Shown piece by piece: positions 47,091 to 59,208 of a DNA stretch of 64,000 bases. Position 1 is the stretch's first letter. Every line of letters begins with the position of its first letter. This stretch comes from Cyclina sinensis (taxonomy: Eukaryota; Mollusca; Bivalvia; Venerida; Veneridae): NCBI GenBank assembly GCA_012932295.1, contig JAAONU010000001.1, positions 6,161,104-6,225,103 on the forward strand. The letters run 5' to 3'. A program made the position numbers and the translations under genes. The notes under the pieces were generated by a model. That model was not told the origin of the DNA, did not search any database, and saw nothing but the letters and a program-made list of their open reading frames with translations.

Positions 47091-48182
47091 GCACAGTTCA
47101 AATGGCAATAACTAAATTGTTTCCTTGCTGAGTGCATTTACAAAAGATTTTTTCACAGAACATGCTTTATATATATGGATAGTTCTGTATATATAGATAC
47201 ATGTACAGCAACAGGTTGTAAAATGACTCTTCTTCAAATCAACTTTACAGTTTATGATTAGATCTACACTGAATATAAGACCAGCTTTTCAATAGTAGAT
47301 ACAATATTATACATTCTTATTTTATCAACAATACATTTATTGTAGCAATCAAAAATGTTTATTCTTATAGGCATATCTATCAATACTTAACAGTTTTAAA
47401 GACACAATCTGTTTTGGTGTCATCAACTTTTACTAAACCCTGCAAAAGTAAAACTATATTTTCCTGCCCTAAATGTCATAACATGATAATATTTCTGTAA
47501 ATTTCAATGACATTTTCTGCTTTCAAATTTTAAAAGTACCCAGATTGGGTGAAAAAGATCACATTTCATATACTCTGATGCTAACAATAAGCTAACAAGA
47601 ATAACAAGAATGAGTAAAATGCATTTGGCTACATGGATAATGCTGTATTCTACAGGCCTTGCTACGTCTGCATCTTCAGTTCAGCACCGTTATGTGAACT
47701 ACAATTCACTACACTGGTTTTTCTGTTTACACATCTCCATCTTTGTTCCAATGACCACTTGACCCTGTTGCCTAGCAACCTGCAGGCTGCTATATGACTT
47801 GAGTACCTAAAGAATAATTTTCATTTTTTAGAACATGCTTAATTGTGAATCGGTGTTTATAGCATCCATAAACTCATTTACCCTATCGTAATTTTCATCA
47901 AATATAGACTTTCATGGCTTAAAATTCAACAGCAGTTAGGTGATTCCATAGCTTGACTACTCTGGCAGGAAATACCCTCATTATGTATTGTCCAGACAAG
48001 AACCACTGGTGTTGAGAGTTTATGGTAAACATGTCTGAAAGCAGATTGTTAGAAAAGAATTTGTCACAATACAACATCACTCTGCTTTTGAAGTCACTGG
48101 TTTATTTGATTATTAAAATCAAAAAGCTATATCAGTTACCTGTTTAATGTATATATCACAGTATATGTTGTGAGTGAGTTGT
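47091..48182. other. Downstream flank and possible 3' UTR of the PKG gene
   Basis: AT-rich sequence with no supported ORF or repeat. If the PKG transcript uses a poly(A) signal farther than 48101, part of this is its 3' UTR. Confidence 0.4.
48101..48106 (-). terminator. Candidate poly(A) signal of the PKG gene
   Basis: TTTATT on the + strand reads AATAAA on the - strand, about 77 bases after the PKG stop. That would give a very short 3' UTR. Further candidates lie downstream (for example near 47335), and metazoan PKG transcripts can have long 3' UTRs, so the true site is uncertain. Confidence 0.3.
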
Positions 48183-48278
48183 TCAGAAGTCTGCGTCCCA
48201 GCCAGACAGCTCATCTGGGGGCACCTCAAGGGATTTTGGATAGTGGTCAAAGTTACTATAGTCTGCTGGTCCCTTCAC
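48183..48278 (-). CDS. PRKG: PKG terminal exon: AGC C-tail and stop
   Basis: Seen: TACCTTTCAG acceptor, 31 codons and TGA at 48183-48185. The product is VKGPADYSNFDHYPKSLEVP followed by PDELSGWDADF. Known: vertebrate PKG2 ends in a PPDELSGWD-type sequence, whereas PKG1 ends with a DNSGWDIDF-like tail. This C-terminus therefore favours a PKG2-like assignment, while the activation loop ([10 protein letters not shown]) looks PKG1-like. The paralogue is left open because the N-terminal exons that would decide it are outside the window. The last intron (48279-52119) is 3.8 kb. Confidence 0.95.
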   Translation of the reverse strand: MKGPADYSNFDHYPKSLEVPPDELSGWDADF

Positions 48279-48336
48279 CTGAAAGGTAAACATAAAGTTA
48301 GATGGCCAGTTCTGCACAAAGCAGTCATAATCATAC

Positions 48337-48383
48337 TTAAACAACAACAACAAAAACCACAAACAACAACAACAACAAAATAA
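48337..48383. repeat. (CAA)n microsatellite
   Basis: An imperfect CAA-repeat tract interrupted by AAAACCA, inside the last PKG intron about 60 bases upstream of the terminal exon on the coding strand. Confidence 0.85.
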
Positions 48384-50849
48384 CAAAATTCATTCACAAT
48401 TTCAAAGCCTTTTCAAGTTCTTGCTTGCTGCTGATGTACTTAATGCTGCATTTACATGATATTTTATGTAACTATTTGCAAAATATCAAATGCTATTTAA
48501 GAGAGTCATCTTTCCCAGAAATGTACATAAGTTTTGTAATATTGTATCTTTATACATTTTATTTGCTGGTCTAGAAGATTACACATCTATATAAAACATT
48601 CACTTACTCCAAGTCTTACAATCAGTTAAGAAAAATCCCTAAATTTGAACCCAGTTACAAATGATGACTTTGCTTCTCCTTACAAGTGATGACTGTACTT
48701 CTAGTATTACCTTGGTAGAATTTTTTGCTTTAACAAAATTTAAAAAATTTAAAATCTGTTTGTACAACTAAGCCATACAAGCGGCTTCTAGCTTTCTAGT
48801 AATATTACCTGGAGAATCATAATCCATGAAATCACTGCTAACATGATATGACTCTATGACTATACTACATCTGCATAATTATATGTGTTCTATAAACATG
48901 TGTAATTGTTGGTAAGAATGTGTTAAGGAAAGTTGCTTTTATAACAGTATTATATTTACTTGCAGATACTGTATGGAAATGACTTACAGTTAGGGAAGTG
49001 CCCGTAAACTTGGCTTACAGTGAAAGAGGGGAAAAATCAGTTCTACAAGTAAGTCCCATCAACAGTGGGAAGATGTAATTCTTCTAAAAACTTGAAAATG
49101 TTGTAAAAAGATTTTAAAGTTTTTCATTTAGTTAGTAAAAAGAGATATAATGTCTCGTTGTAATTGTAGAATCTATCAATGCTTTTTACTGGAAGACTTT
49201 TGAGTAAATGGGCTGAGGTATGCAAGATCAAAGCACTTTGTTTCCCTACAGCCTTGATCAACTCCTTTAAATTGGGCCAAGCTTACTGCAGGAATTGAAG
49301 TGAAATAATTTCCAATGCAAAAAGAAAACTGCTCATATGGAAAGAAAACAGTCTACATTTGACCTTGTTCTCCACGATCACTCAATGCAATATAGATTTG
49401 TTTAAAGCAATTTTAGAGGAAATTAAAACAAAAAGAGTTCAGGGAAGGTTTCCTGGAAAAGGTACCTTCTTTTTCTGACAAAAAAAAAAAAAAAAACAAC
49501 TTCAAAATCTGCAATCAGATACAGGTTTCTTTTGCACATAATTTTAAACTATTTACACTACTGATTATATGCTTTGACTGATCTTGAAAGTTTTCAAATA
49601 ACTATGCTAAATTTTCTAACAAATCCAATTATTTGTTGTTTCCTTTCTCTCAATGATTTATGTAATTCCCTCCACCTACAATTTAGCTGAGTTTTAAAGT
49701 ATTTTCTTATATACTGTTTTTCTCCTTTGTAACTCAGAAATTTTATATCAATTTTGACTCTGAAAGACATAAAACTGCATTAAATGCAGAATATACTTTC
49801 TAACCTTACAAGGTCAAGGCCAAGGTCATGAGTAAAAACTCACCTGCTTCCAGTCTAGAAATCTATCCTTTTCCTCTTTCTGTTAAAATTTACACAGAAG
49901 AAAAAAACCTTTCTAATCAATTCTACTCAGAATTTAATGTATCGCAGAAGTGATGATCTAAGACAAGAATAACAGAATATGACAAAATGCTTCTTTCAAA
50001 GGACAATTATTACTAGTTTTTGCTAAAGAGAATGTCACATATTTCCTGTAGAAAAAGAGAAAGCTATTTAACATAGGGCTAAGGTCATATATGAATAACA
50101 GATGTCATATTATCATCAGTTTTAATGTTTTTCAAGAAATGCAACTGATAAACTGCATGACCAAATTTGTCAGGGGTTCGATTAGTTCTTTGGAAGACGT
50201 GTATTTTTTTTCACTAGTCATGTCTGTTTGTCTATCTGTGAAATATGTTATACTGAATCAAACTTCAGTCTATCTTGATTTATTCTGGAAAAAAAGGTTC
50301 TGTCATAATGCATAACATAATGCAAGTCACATCACTAATAATAGTTTCTACTGAAAACTCTCTAGGAATGAAGAGCAAAGCTAGTCATGCTTTAGAAGAT
50401 AAAATCTGAATAATAATACAGAATTGATCACTTAAAATGGATTCTGAATCCCATTTTTATGGCATGCATTGGCCATTCCTAGAATATTTATCTATATTTT
50501 GGATACAGTTTGCATGCACACAGTGTAGGAATTACATTAAAAAGACATTTCTTCTGTTTTACATTTCAAATTTCCCAGGAGTAAACTACAATGCATGAAG
50601 ATAACAGTGCTTTTATTCCAATTTTCCTATTTGGCTAATGAAGTATGCAAAGCCATTAAATCAAATTAGGCAAGAGACCTTTTACAGAATCAATGCAAAA
50701 ATATATTAAGCTCTAGAATTTACAGGCAACCAAATGAAATTTATCACTGCAACACGAGTTTTCAAAATGTATATTAGTTGCTCTGAAATGACTGAAGACA
50801 CTTCTTATAGCAGAACCACTTCTGAGCCTGTAACTGTTAAATTACACTT

Positions 50850-50950
50850 GGTAACTGAGCAAAACGAGGCACATCTTATGCTGGGATTAGACCCAAGACC
50901 TGAACTGAACAAAAACAGACTAACCAATGAGCTGCCTGGACCCACACAAG
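50850..50950 (-). mobile_element. Possible degenerate tRNA-derived SINE
   Basis: On the - strand the sequence reads CCAGGCAGCTCATTGGTTAG, resembling a pol III A box. About 50 bases later comes a TTGGGTCTAATCCCAGC segment resembling a B box. Spacing fits a tRNA-like head, but no target-site duplication was found and the tail is not recognised. Confidence 0.35.
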
Positions 50951-52119
50951 TCCCTTGCAGAATATAAAACTAGGCACGGTCAGTTAAATACTCATAATTA
51001 TTCATCAGACTAACTTGCGTCTTATATATAGCACAATCATGGTAGATCACCTGTTACCAACCAATAAGCTGATTTCAATGTAAATGCTCTCTTACCATAA
51101 AATTTATCATGATTGTTATAGTACCAATATAATGAGAGAAAATTGCAGTCTACCTGATAAACAGATAGAAAGATGATGAGAATTAATGAAGAATGACATA
51201 TAAAAGCCATACAAAATTTTAAAGAAAACAGGAATGCACTTCCTTTTCAACTAATTAGTCAGTAACCACATACATGTGATACATGTAACTTCGGTAACTC
51301 AAAACTGGATTTTCAGCTGGATTTTTAGCTTGAAAACTGGAATTTTTTTCGACGCGTTTTCGCAAAAAGAAAGACAAGAAGAACAGCAAAGAAAACTAGT
51401 GAAGTGTTTTTTTGTTCTTATTTAATGCATAAAGGTTGCACTACTTGCAAAAGGCATAATCTGTTCCCTTAGCACACTTTCCTATCCATTTATATTCAGA
51501 TTCCCACTGATGATTGAATTTTGTTTTTGTCTTTTGAATTTTAGCTTTTGGACCCGAGTAATTTTGGTTAAACCATTAGTACTGAAGATGGCCTTCGGAT
51601 TAAGATACTGGAAGGTTAAATGGGACAGTGGATCTGTGACTCAAACTAGACAAGTGTCTGGGAAATTAATGTTTTGAAGAAAAAAGTTCATTTTATTTGC
51701 TACTTTGAGAGGAAATGATGAAATTATGACTCAAAGGTCTATTTATACTTCAATACTGCTATTCATTATGAATTAATATTTAATAGTTTTTGTATTAAAA
51801 AAAAGAACATCATTTTGAAAGGAAGGTATTCATTCTATTTAAAAGTAGCTAAAACATTAAGTACCATGCATGCTACTTCAAGATAACATATAAAATTACC
51901 AACAAATCTAATATTGGAAGAAGTACATGTATAACAAAATTAGAGTCCATATGATTATTTTTCTAAGAAGAAAGCATGAAATAGTGAAACTTTATGTTAG
52001 CAAGCTTATTTTCTGTATTTGAGGAACATGTTAAAAGAAAGTAAATATTATGCAGAAAGACGTGAAACATACAGAATCTAGTATTCATGCAAGAGCCCTA
52101 ACTCTAGCAGTTTTCTTAC

Positions 52120-52186
52120 CTTTGGTACAAGCGGTGGTACCATGGTCCTCTGAACTAAACCATTCCAGTCAAATCCTTGGAACCAT
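52120..52186 (-). CDS. PRKG: PKG exon: end of the kinase core and start of the AGC C-tail
   Basis: A small exon of 67 bases. The acceptor is TATTACAG, one leading base completes Lys, 22 codons follow, and the donor is GTAAGA. It encodes WFQGFDWNGLVQRTMVPPLV followed by PK. WFxGFDW closes the kinase core in AGC kinases, and the PP-containing stretch begins the C-terminal extension that wraps around the N-lobe. The frame continues at a codon boundary into VKGPADYSNFD. It was found by following the gene's phase rather than by ORF length. Confidence 0.94.
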
Positions 52187-52810
52187 CTGTAATATACAAA
52201 TTAATGAACTTGTGTCAATACTGAAGGACAAAAAAGTGCTCTATGAAAACCCTTGAGCAGACTTCTGCTAATTTTGCTGAACTAACATTGTCACCAAGAA
52301 AACCTTTACATCTAAATAAAAATACACAAAGAAAGGTGATTGCAGGTATGCAGAGTTTTCAGCGAAACTAGCTGAATTCAACTAGATAACATCTTTGTAA
52401 AGCAATACTTAAATGGTTAGCTTTTTCATTTTAAATATAGGCAATATAAACCTCAGTTGTTAAATATTTAATATGTGAAAGATATCAAAGGGCAATATTT
52501 TTACAAGCTCATAGCTTACTATCATAAATGACAATGGTTTTTCTGCATACAGAATTAGAACAAAGGACTCTTGCTTGCTATATCTAGAGAAAGAATGGGG
52601 TTTATTTATACCATGCCCAAATGTAAATTACTGCACATAATTCTGGTTGCAGAACAATGCATTTGTTAAATAGAAACTGAAGATTACGTTTTTCAATAAA
52701 AAAAATGACCAACAATGTTAATACTAGTTTAGGAATTAAGTTCTTTGTTATAATTTACAGAAAATTTCCTAAATTACTAATTAGTCAGTTGTTTATAGTC
52801 CATCACTTAC

Positions 52811-52996
52811 TTGTTTTTCTTAATATCCACGATGCCATTTTTTCCATACCCAAGTCTCTCAGTGGGGTTGTCACGACACAGTTTCTTAATGAGCACGTGA
52901 GCATTTCTTGAGATTTTCTTCGGGAATTCAATTACATCTATACCCTTGAGAATAATGTTGTATGTTCGCATAGGATCTGAGCCAGAGAAAGGAGGA
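52811..52996 (-). CDS. PRKG: PKG exon: C-lobe helices and conserved Arg
   Basis: Seen: CATTTCAG acceptor, one leading base, 61 codons plus two bases, donor GTAAGT. The product runs [20 protein letters not shown], then [19 protein letters not shown], then [20 protein letters not shown]. The Arg of NPTERLG is the conserved C-lobe residue that salt-bridges to the APE Glu. The last two bases make Lys with the A that opens the next exon (NKWFQG). The segment order and spacing match the PKG family with no break. Confidence 0.96.
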
Positions 52997-54399
<1,403 letters not shown>

Positions 54400-54949
54400 T
54401 TATTATATCTCTTATACACTATCTGAATTATGATTGGTGCAAAACTGATCACATGTGAGTCAAAAGAAAGTGATGTTCAGCTAAAAAAAAATGTTACTGA
54501 TGAAATCATGCTGCACTGTTTTCAATTATCAGCACCTGATTACCTTACGAATTCTATCCTTTTACCCATTTTAATTCAGAACAAGAAATGTGTCACAGAC
54601 ATGGATCCATTGAAACATGTCACTGGTCACAGTCATGGCAGCTGATAACTTGATGTTAAATTGATCATTTGTACCAAAATTTTTTGCAGTCTGTGAATTG
54701 AATCATGTACCAGTACATCCAGGGTTAAGACTATTAAATGTTCTTTACCTACATGTATTTGCATGGCTAGTAAAATTAATAAATTTTGGAAAATGATGTG
54801 TTTAAAAAGATATTGAGATAGTGTTTTGTTCTCATAGGTCACCACAGTCATGTCTTTTACAGAAAAAGTGTTTCAAAACAGCTTCTTACCTTTTAACTTT
54901 TGGATTTTTATGCTCAAGTTGAAAAGCTTGGGCAAAAATAATAGTTCAA

Positions 54950-55380
54950 TTATAAAATTGTAGGAATTGCACACAGAAGCATTATTAAGCAGAATTAAAC
55001 AAAGGGCAATAACTCCACCCACAATGATCAAACTGCAAAGCCCGAGTATATGCACTGCGGCACTTGATAATGATCATTGCTAAAAAGTGCATGAGAAATG
55101 TAGGAGGAGTTGTGCACAGAAGTAATATTAAGTAAAATTTAACAAAGGGCAATAACTCTGCCCAAAATAACTGAATCGCAAAAGCCAGACAATATGCACT
55201 GTGGCGCTTGATAATAATCATTGTGTGAAAGCTTGGTGAAAATCAAATGAGAATTGTGGGAGATGTTAAACACTGAAGAAGGAACAGACAGATGGATGGA
55301 CAGACAGAGGGATGAATGAACAGATGGAATAACAGATGGACAGTGGAACTATTATATGCCACACTTTGGGGGCATAAAAA
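54950..55380. repeat. Minisatellite-bearing repeat in a PKG intron
   Basis: Two imperfect units of about 155 bp share the segments ACAAAGGGCAATAACTC and TATGCACTG(C/T)GGC(A/G)CTTGATAAT. They are followed by a run of GATGGACAGA-like repeats (55280-55345) and a GGGGGCATAAAA end. The organisation (array, GACAGA-rich flank, short terminus) resembles the mollusc minisatellite elements elsewhere in the window, in reverse orientation. Confidence 0.6.
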
Positions 55381-55879
55381 AAACAGAAGAATAAATATAA
55401 AACAATTACAGGGTTGCTGATGCCCTGGTATCTTCACCTTATACTGAGTATTAAAACATCTACAAGTTTTAGTTGCATTCAGTCTATGAGAGAAGTCATA
55501 CGATAAAGCAGTAACAGTAAGATGATATTGATGTATATATTCCAGACCTGGCATAGTGCTATTCACATCAGCTCATGGCCTTAGTAAATATCACTTGAGT
55601 AAGGTCTTTAAAATGTGATATTCTCTGTAATCATCTAACAGTAACTGTATACAACTACAGATATCATTGAAAGTAAAAGAGACTTCAAAAACGTTTTCCT
55701 CTACAGTAGGTTAAACTATTCACTTACTATATAATGTGGAAAAAAAACAAAAAACAAAAGCACCACATCTTTTTCAACATAATATATATTGGAAATAAAA
55801 TTTCTCTAAAATATTGACCCAACAGGATAAGTGCAAAGTAAAAGATTGCCTATTAACATGTAACATGAAAGTTTAATGA

Positions 55880-55970
55880 CTTCTTATGAATTGCACTTGG
55901 CATGCAAATCTGTGGGTTCAAATCTTGCCCTGGGTATATCATTTTTTGCATTTTCTGACCCCGTATCATG
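55880..55970 (+). mobile_element. 3' fragment of a tRNA-derived SINE
   Basis: The segment GTGGGTTCAAATC followed by TTGCCCTGGGTATATCATTTTTTGC and TTCTGACCCC matches the B-box and tail region of the SINE at 5085-5217, which is in the opposite orientation. The A box is not recognisable, so this is a truncated copy inside a PKG intron. Confidence 0.5.
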
Positions 55971-56086
55971 ACAAAACTTTTGAAAGATTATTTTTTGGTA
56001 AGGTAATATACAATTGTTTTGCCTTATCATATATTTTCTCTTCCTTTCTTTGATACTTAAGATACTATGTTGAAGAGTTTACTTAC

Positions 56087-56318
56087 CAGCTTAATGTAGC
56101 CTTTATTGTCTAGCAGCAGGTTTTCTGGCTTCAGATCCCTGTATATGATACCCTTGGAATGGAGGTACTGGAATGCTTCAAGAACACATGCAACCACGAA
56201 ACGTGACGTGGTCTCATCAAAACTACCATGATCACGTAAAATAGTCCATACTTCACCACCTAAACACACTTCCAACATCATGTACACAAACTTACGATCC
56301 TTAAATGTTTTAAACAGT
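56087..56318 (-). CDS. PRKG: PKG exon: hinge and catalytic loop
   Basis: Seen: TATTTTCAG acceptor, one leading base, 77 codons, donor GTAAGT. The order is hinge-proximal [19 protein letters not shown], an alpha-D/E region with [10 protein letters not shown], and the catalytic loop [14 protein letters not shown]. That loop supplies the proton-acceptor Asp and the Lys and Asn of the YRDLKPEN form typical of AGC kinases. The exon ends KL, directly before the DFG exon. [11 protein letters not shown] is diagnostic of PKG rather than [13 protein letters not shown] and VACVLEAF lean towards the PKG2 type. All catalytic-loop residues are intact. Confidence 0.97.
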
Positions 56319-56644
56319 CTGAAAATAAAGTTAAATTGCTTTACAGACAAGTCCAGTCTAATGTCTTTGAACATTTTACAAACACTTAACTTAACTGAAA
56401 AACATATACAGTCATAAACATACTATAAAGAATCATAACACATCAAAATGACAGTGAGTAATGAAAAGACTCTCCAGTCATTTCAGTTTTACATTTTGCC
56501 AGAAAGGAAAGATTAGAAAAGAAAGGAAATTTGAAGAAAAAATTATCAAGTCTGTTGCCGACTCAAAGAACAATTCAACTTAAGTCTGAGGGAACAACAA
56601 GAAGATATGCCCACCTTTTCACATTCTCAAAGTCAATAATCTAA

Positions 56645-58226
56645 TACACTGGGACTCCGTTATAGCGCTCTAGTTGGGGTCCAAGGTTTCAGACCGCGAT
56701 ATAAACGGGGTTCCGATATATAACGCGCCTACCAAGATCGTATAGTGGACCAGTTGAAATGCTAGTATTACCCCACCCACATGTAACTGTATCATTTTGT
56801 TAAAGTTAAAACATTCAAAAGAACCAAATTTGTTTGTAAACCACTCAAGATACATTTTGTATAGAGAAAAAAATTATTTGGTAAAATATTACCTGTTTAA
56901 TAAAAAAAACAGATAAAATCGCATAAGAAAAATGTAAACATAAGCAATTCCCGGGAAAACCGCGGCGTAAGCGTGACTAAAATAAAACCGTGAAAATCGG
57001 TAAGTGACAATGTGTAACGCTGCACTGTAATAAAGTAAACACTGAAAGACAACTCTCAGATTTTAAACACAAGGTTTTTAAACAGATTTTCGGCTTGTGT
57101 TTGTTACTCAGTTCATCGCTGTTTGCGCATCGAGGTTTTCATAACAGTTTGATACCTGACTGATCATCGATCACAACGAACAAAGAAGCGGATTAACGCC
57201 AGACTATTTGTGCTTTTCACACTTTTCCCGCCCTAGAGGGTCCTAATTACGTAGTTAATTGTACTTCGCTGACACATTAAACAAGCGTTGTTATGGATAC
57301 AGCACGTAAGTTAAACCGTGAAAATCGGTAAGTGACAATGTGTAACGCTGCACTGTAATAAAGTAAACACTGAAAGACAACTCTCAGATTTTTAGATGCA
57401 GACCTGTAATATCTTCGTGAGATAAAACGAACTTTGTGCCGGTCGATAGAAAACGCAAGGTTTTTAAACAGATTTTCGGCTTGTGTTTGTTACCCAGTTT
57501 ATCGATATTTGCGCATCGTGGTTTTCATTACAGTTTGATACCTGACTGAGCATTGATCACAACGAACAGAGAAGCGGATTAACACCAGACTTTGCATGCT
57601 TTTCACGTCCTAGAGCATCCTAATTACGTAGTTATTTGTACTTCGCTGACATATTAAACAAGCACCTAAGTTAAACCGTGAAAATCGGTAAGTTACAATG
57701 TGTAACGCTGCACTGTAATAAAGTAAACACTGAAAGACAACTCTCAGATTCTTAGATGCCGTCCTGTAATATCTTCGTGAGATACAACGAACTATGTGCC
57801 GGTCGATAGAAAACGCAAGGTTTTTAAACAGATTTTCGGCTTGTGTTTGTTACTCAGTTCATCGATGTTTGCGTGTCAGAGCTTCGAATTTGAGGTTTTC
57901 ATAACAGTTTGATACCTGACTGATCATCGATCACAACGAACAAAGAAGCGGATTAATGCCAGACTATGCGTGCTTTTTACACTTTTCCCGCCCTAGAGGG
58001 TCCTAATTACGTAGTTAATTGTACTTCGCTGACACATTAAACACGCGTTGTTATGGATACAGCATGTAAGAAATGCATGTAAAATAATTATGGTCGGTGA
58101 AAAATAGGTACATTTTTTTCTTTTTCTTTCTTTTTTTTAATTTTTTTTTTTTGGGAGCCATGACCCTTGAGCATAATACTGAGGTTAGCGCTATAACGGG
58201 GCGCGTAGTAACGGGGTCCGAGTGTA
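56645..58226. mobile_element. TA-flanked inverted-repeat DNA transposon, non-autonomous, in a PKG intron
   Basis: Seen: the left end reads TACACTGGGACTCCGTTATAGCG. The reverse complement of the right end reads TACACTCGGACCCCGTTA and, after a short interruption, CCCCGTTATAGCGC. The outermost TA on both sides fits a TA target-site duplication, as in Tc1/mariner/pogo-type elements. The 1.58-kb interior has no transposase reading frame, so it is non-autonomous. It holds three related internal repeats (56985-58069). It is inserted in the PKG intron between 56318 and 59069 and leaves the splice sites untouched. Confidence 0.75.
56985..58069. repeat. Three internal ~330-400 bp direct repeats within the transposon
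   Basis: Copies begin with AAACCGTGAAAATCGGTAAG at 56985, 57313 and 57673 and each run on to an AGCA(C/T)-TAAG-like junction. They share the core TGTAACGCTGCACTGTAATA and the segment TTTTCGGCTTGTGTTTGTTA. The first copy lacks a block of about 65 bp present in the other two (around 57395-57460 and 57755-57820), and the second lacks a stretch near its end. Sequence between copies is well conserved. Confidence 0.85.
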
Positions 58227-59068
58227 CTGTTATTTTTTTTGAGTTTATAAGCCATACTTGGAATTTGCAATAGATCTGATTATATTTTCCCAGGAATCAT
58301 TTTATGGTATTGCAATTTTTTGTCCTGACAAAAAAACAGAGGTGACCAAAGCATGTTTTCTTCGTGAACTTTAAGTTTTGCTTAAAATGCATTTTGACTA
58401 TATTTTTTATAAACCCACTTCACTTAGAACCGAAAACAGAGAAAAAATTTGCACATTTTGAAACTGTTTCTTGACAAAGTACCCTCTATGGTTATATACT
58501 TGACATGTAAAGAGAACTGATCTGGAATCAACATCCTTGAAATAAACTAATTCCAAAATGAAAGAACGCTTGTTTCTAAGCAAATTTACTTGTCAGTGTT
58601 ATATGAAATGTCTAGCCCATCTGAAGATAAATTCCATTCTCAGAACTTATACGACTGTCTAGTTTTTCTTGACAAACAGTTTTCTGCCGCAGCAATAACA
58701 TGCTCCAGACAAAATTTATAGGCTTGTGAATAAATTATCCTGTCAACTAAGTTTTTAGAAGCCAATGTCTAAAAAGTCAATTCCCGTGCATAAGAATTAC
58801 GGAAGATATAAAACTTAACTCACCATACTCCCCTTCTACAACTAACCTTTTGTACTTAACAAGTAACCTAGCACTGGATCAAATGTTTTCTTAAAACTTC
58901 AACCATGAAAACAAGTACTTGCTGACATTCCAATTATACACATATACATACTATAAAATGGCTAACAATGACCATGTTATTATGCTTATAAGGTCTCTTG
59001 CATGAAATGGATTGCACTAATCACTGTAAAACAATGCTAAGGATACTACTTAGTGTAATATAATATAC

Positions 59069-59208
59069 CTTGTAATGAAGGGAGATCTGCATTCCATCAT
59101 AATCTTCTTCTCAGAATAAATGTGTTCTTGTTGCCGGGTCTCAACAATGTGTTTCTTCTTAAGGCACTTGAGGGCAAATGTCTTGCTTCTATCAGCAGCC
59201 AACTGAAC
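59069..59208 (-). CDS. PRKG: PKG exon: catalytic lysine and alpha-C helix
   Basis: Seen: TTTACAG acceptor, 46 codons plus two bases, donor GTATAT. The product starts [20 protein letters not shown]. It carries the ATP-anchoring Lys (in FALKC) and the alpha-C segment [20 protein letters not shown] with the conserved Glu that pairs with that Lys. The two trailing bases AG complete an Arg codon with the A opening the next exon (TRLFKTFKD). [10 protein letters not shown] closely matches the RQQEHIRSEK known from metazoan PKGs. It lies between introns of about 3.0 and 2.75 kb. Confidence 0.96.

Larger units (their letters stand above)
48279..52119 (-). other. Last PKG intron
   Basis: A 3.8-kb intron with no recognisable exon. 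It holds a (CAA)n tract next to the terminal exon, an A-run near 49480, and a possible degenerate tRNA-derived SINE near 50850-50950. The remainder looks like unique AT-rich sequence. Confidence 0.7.
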
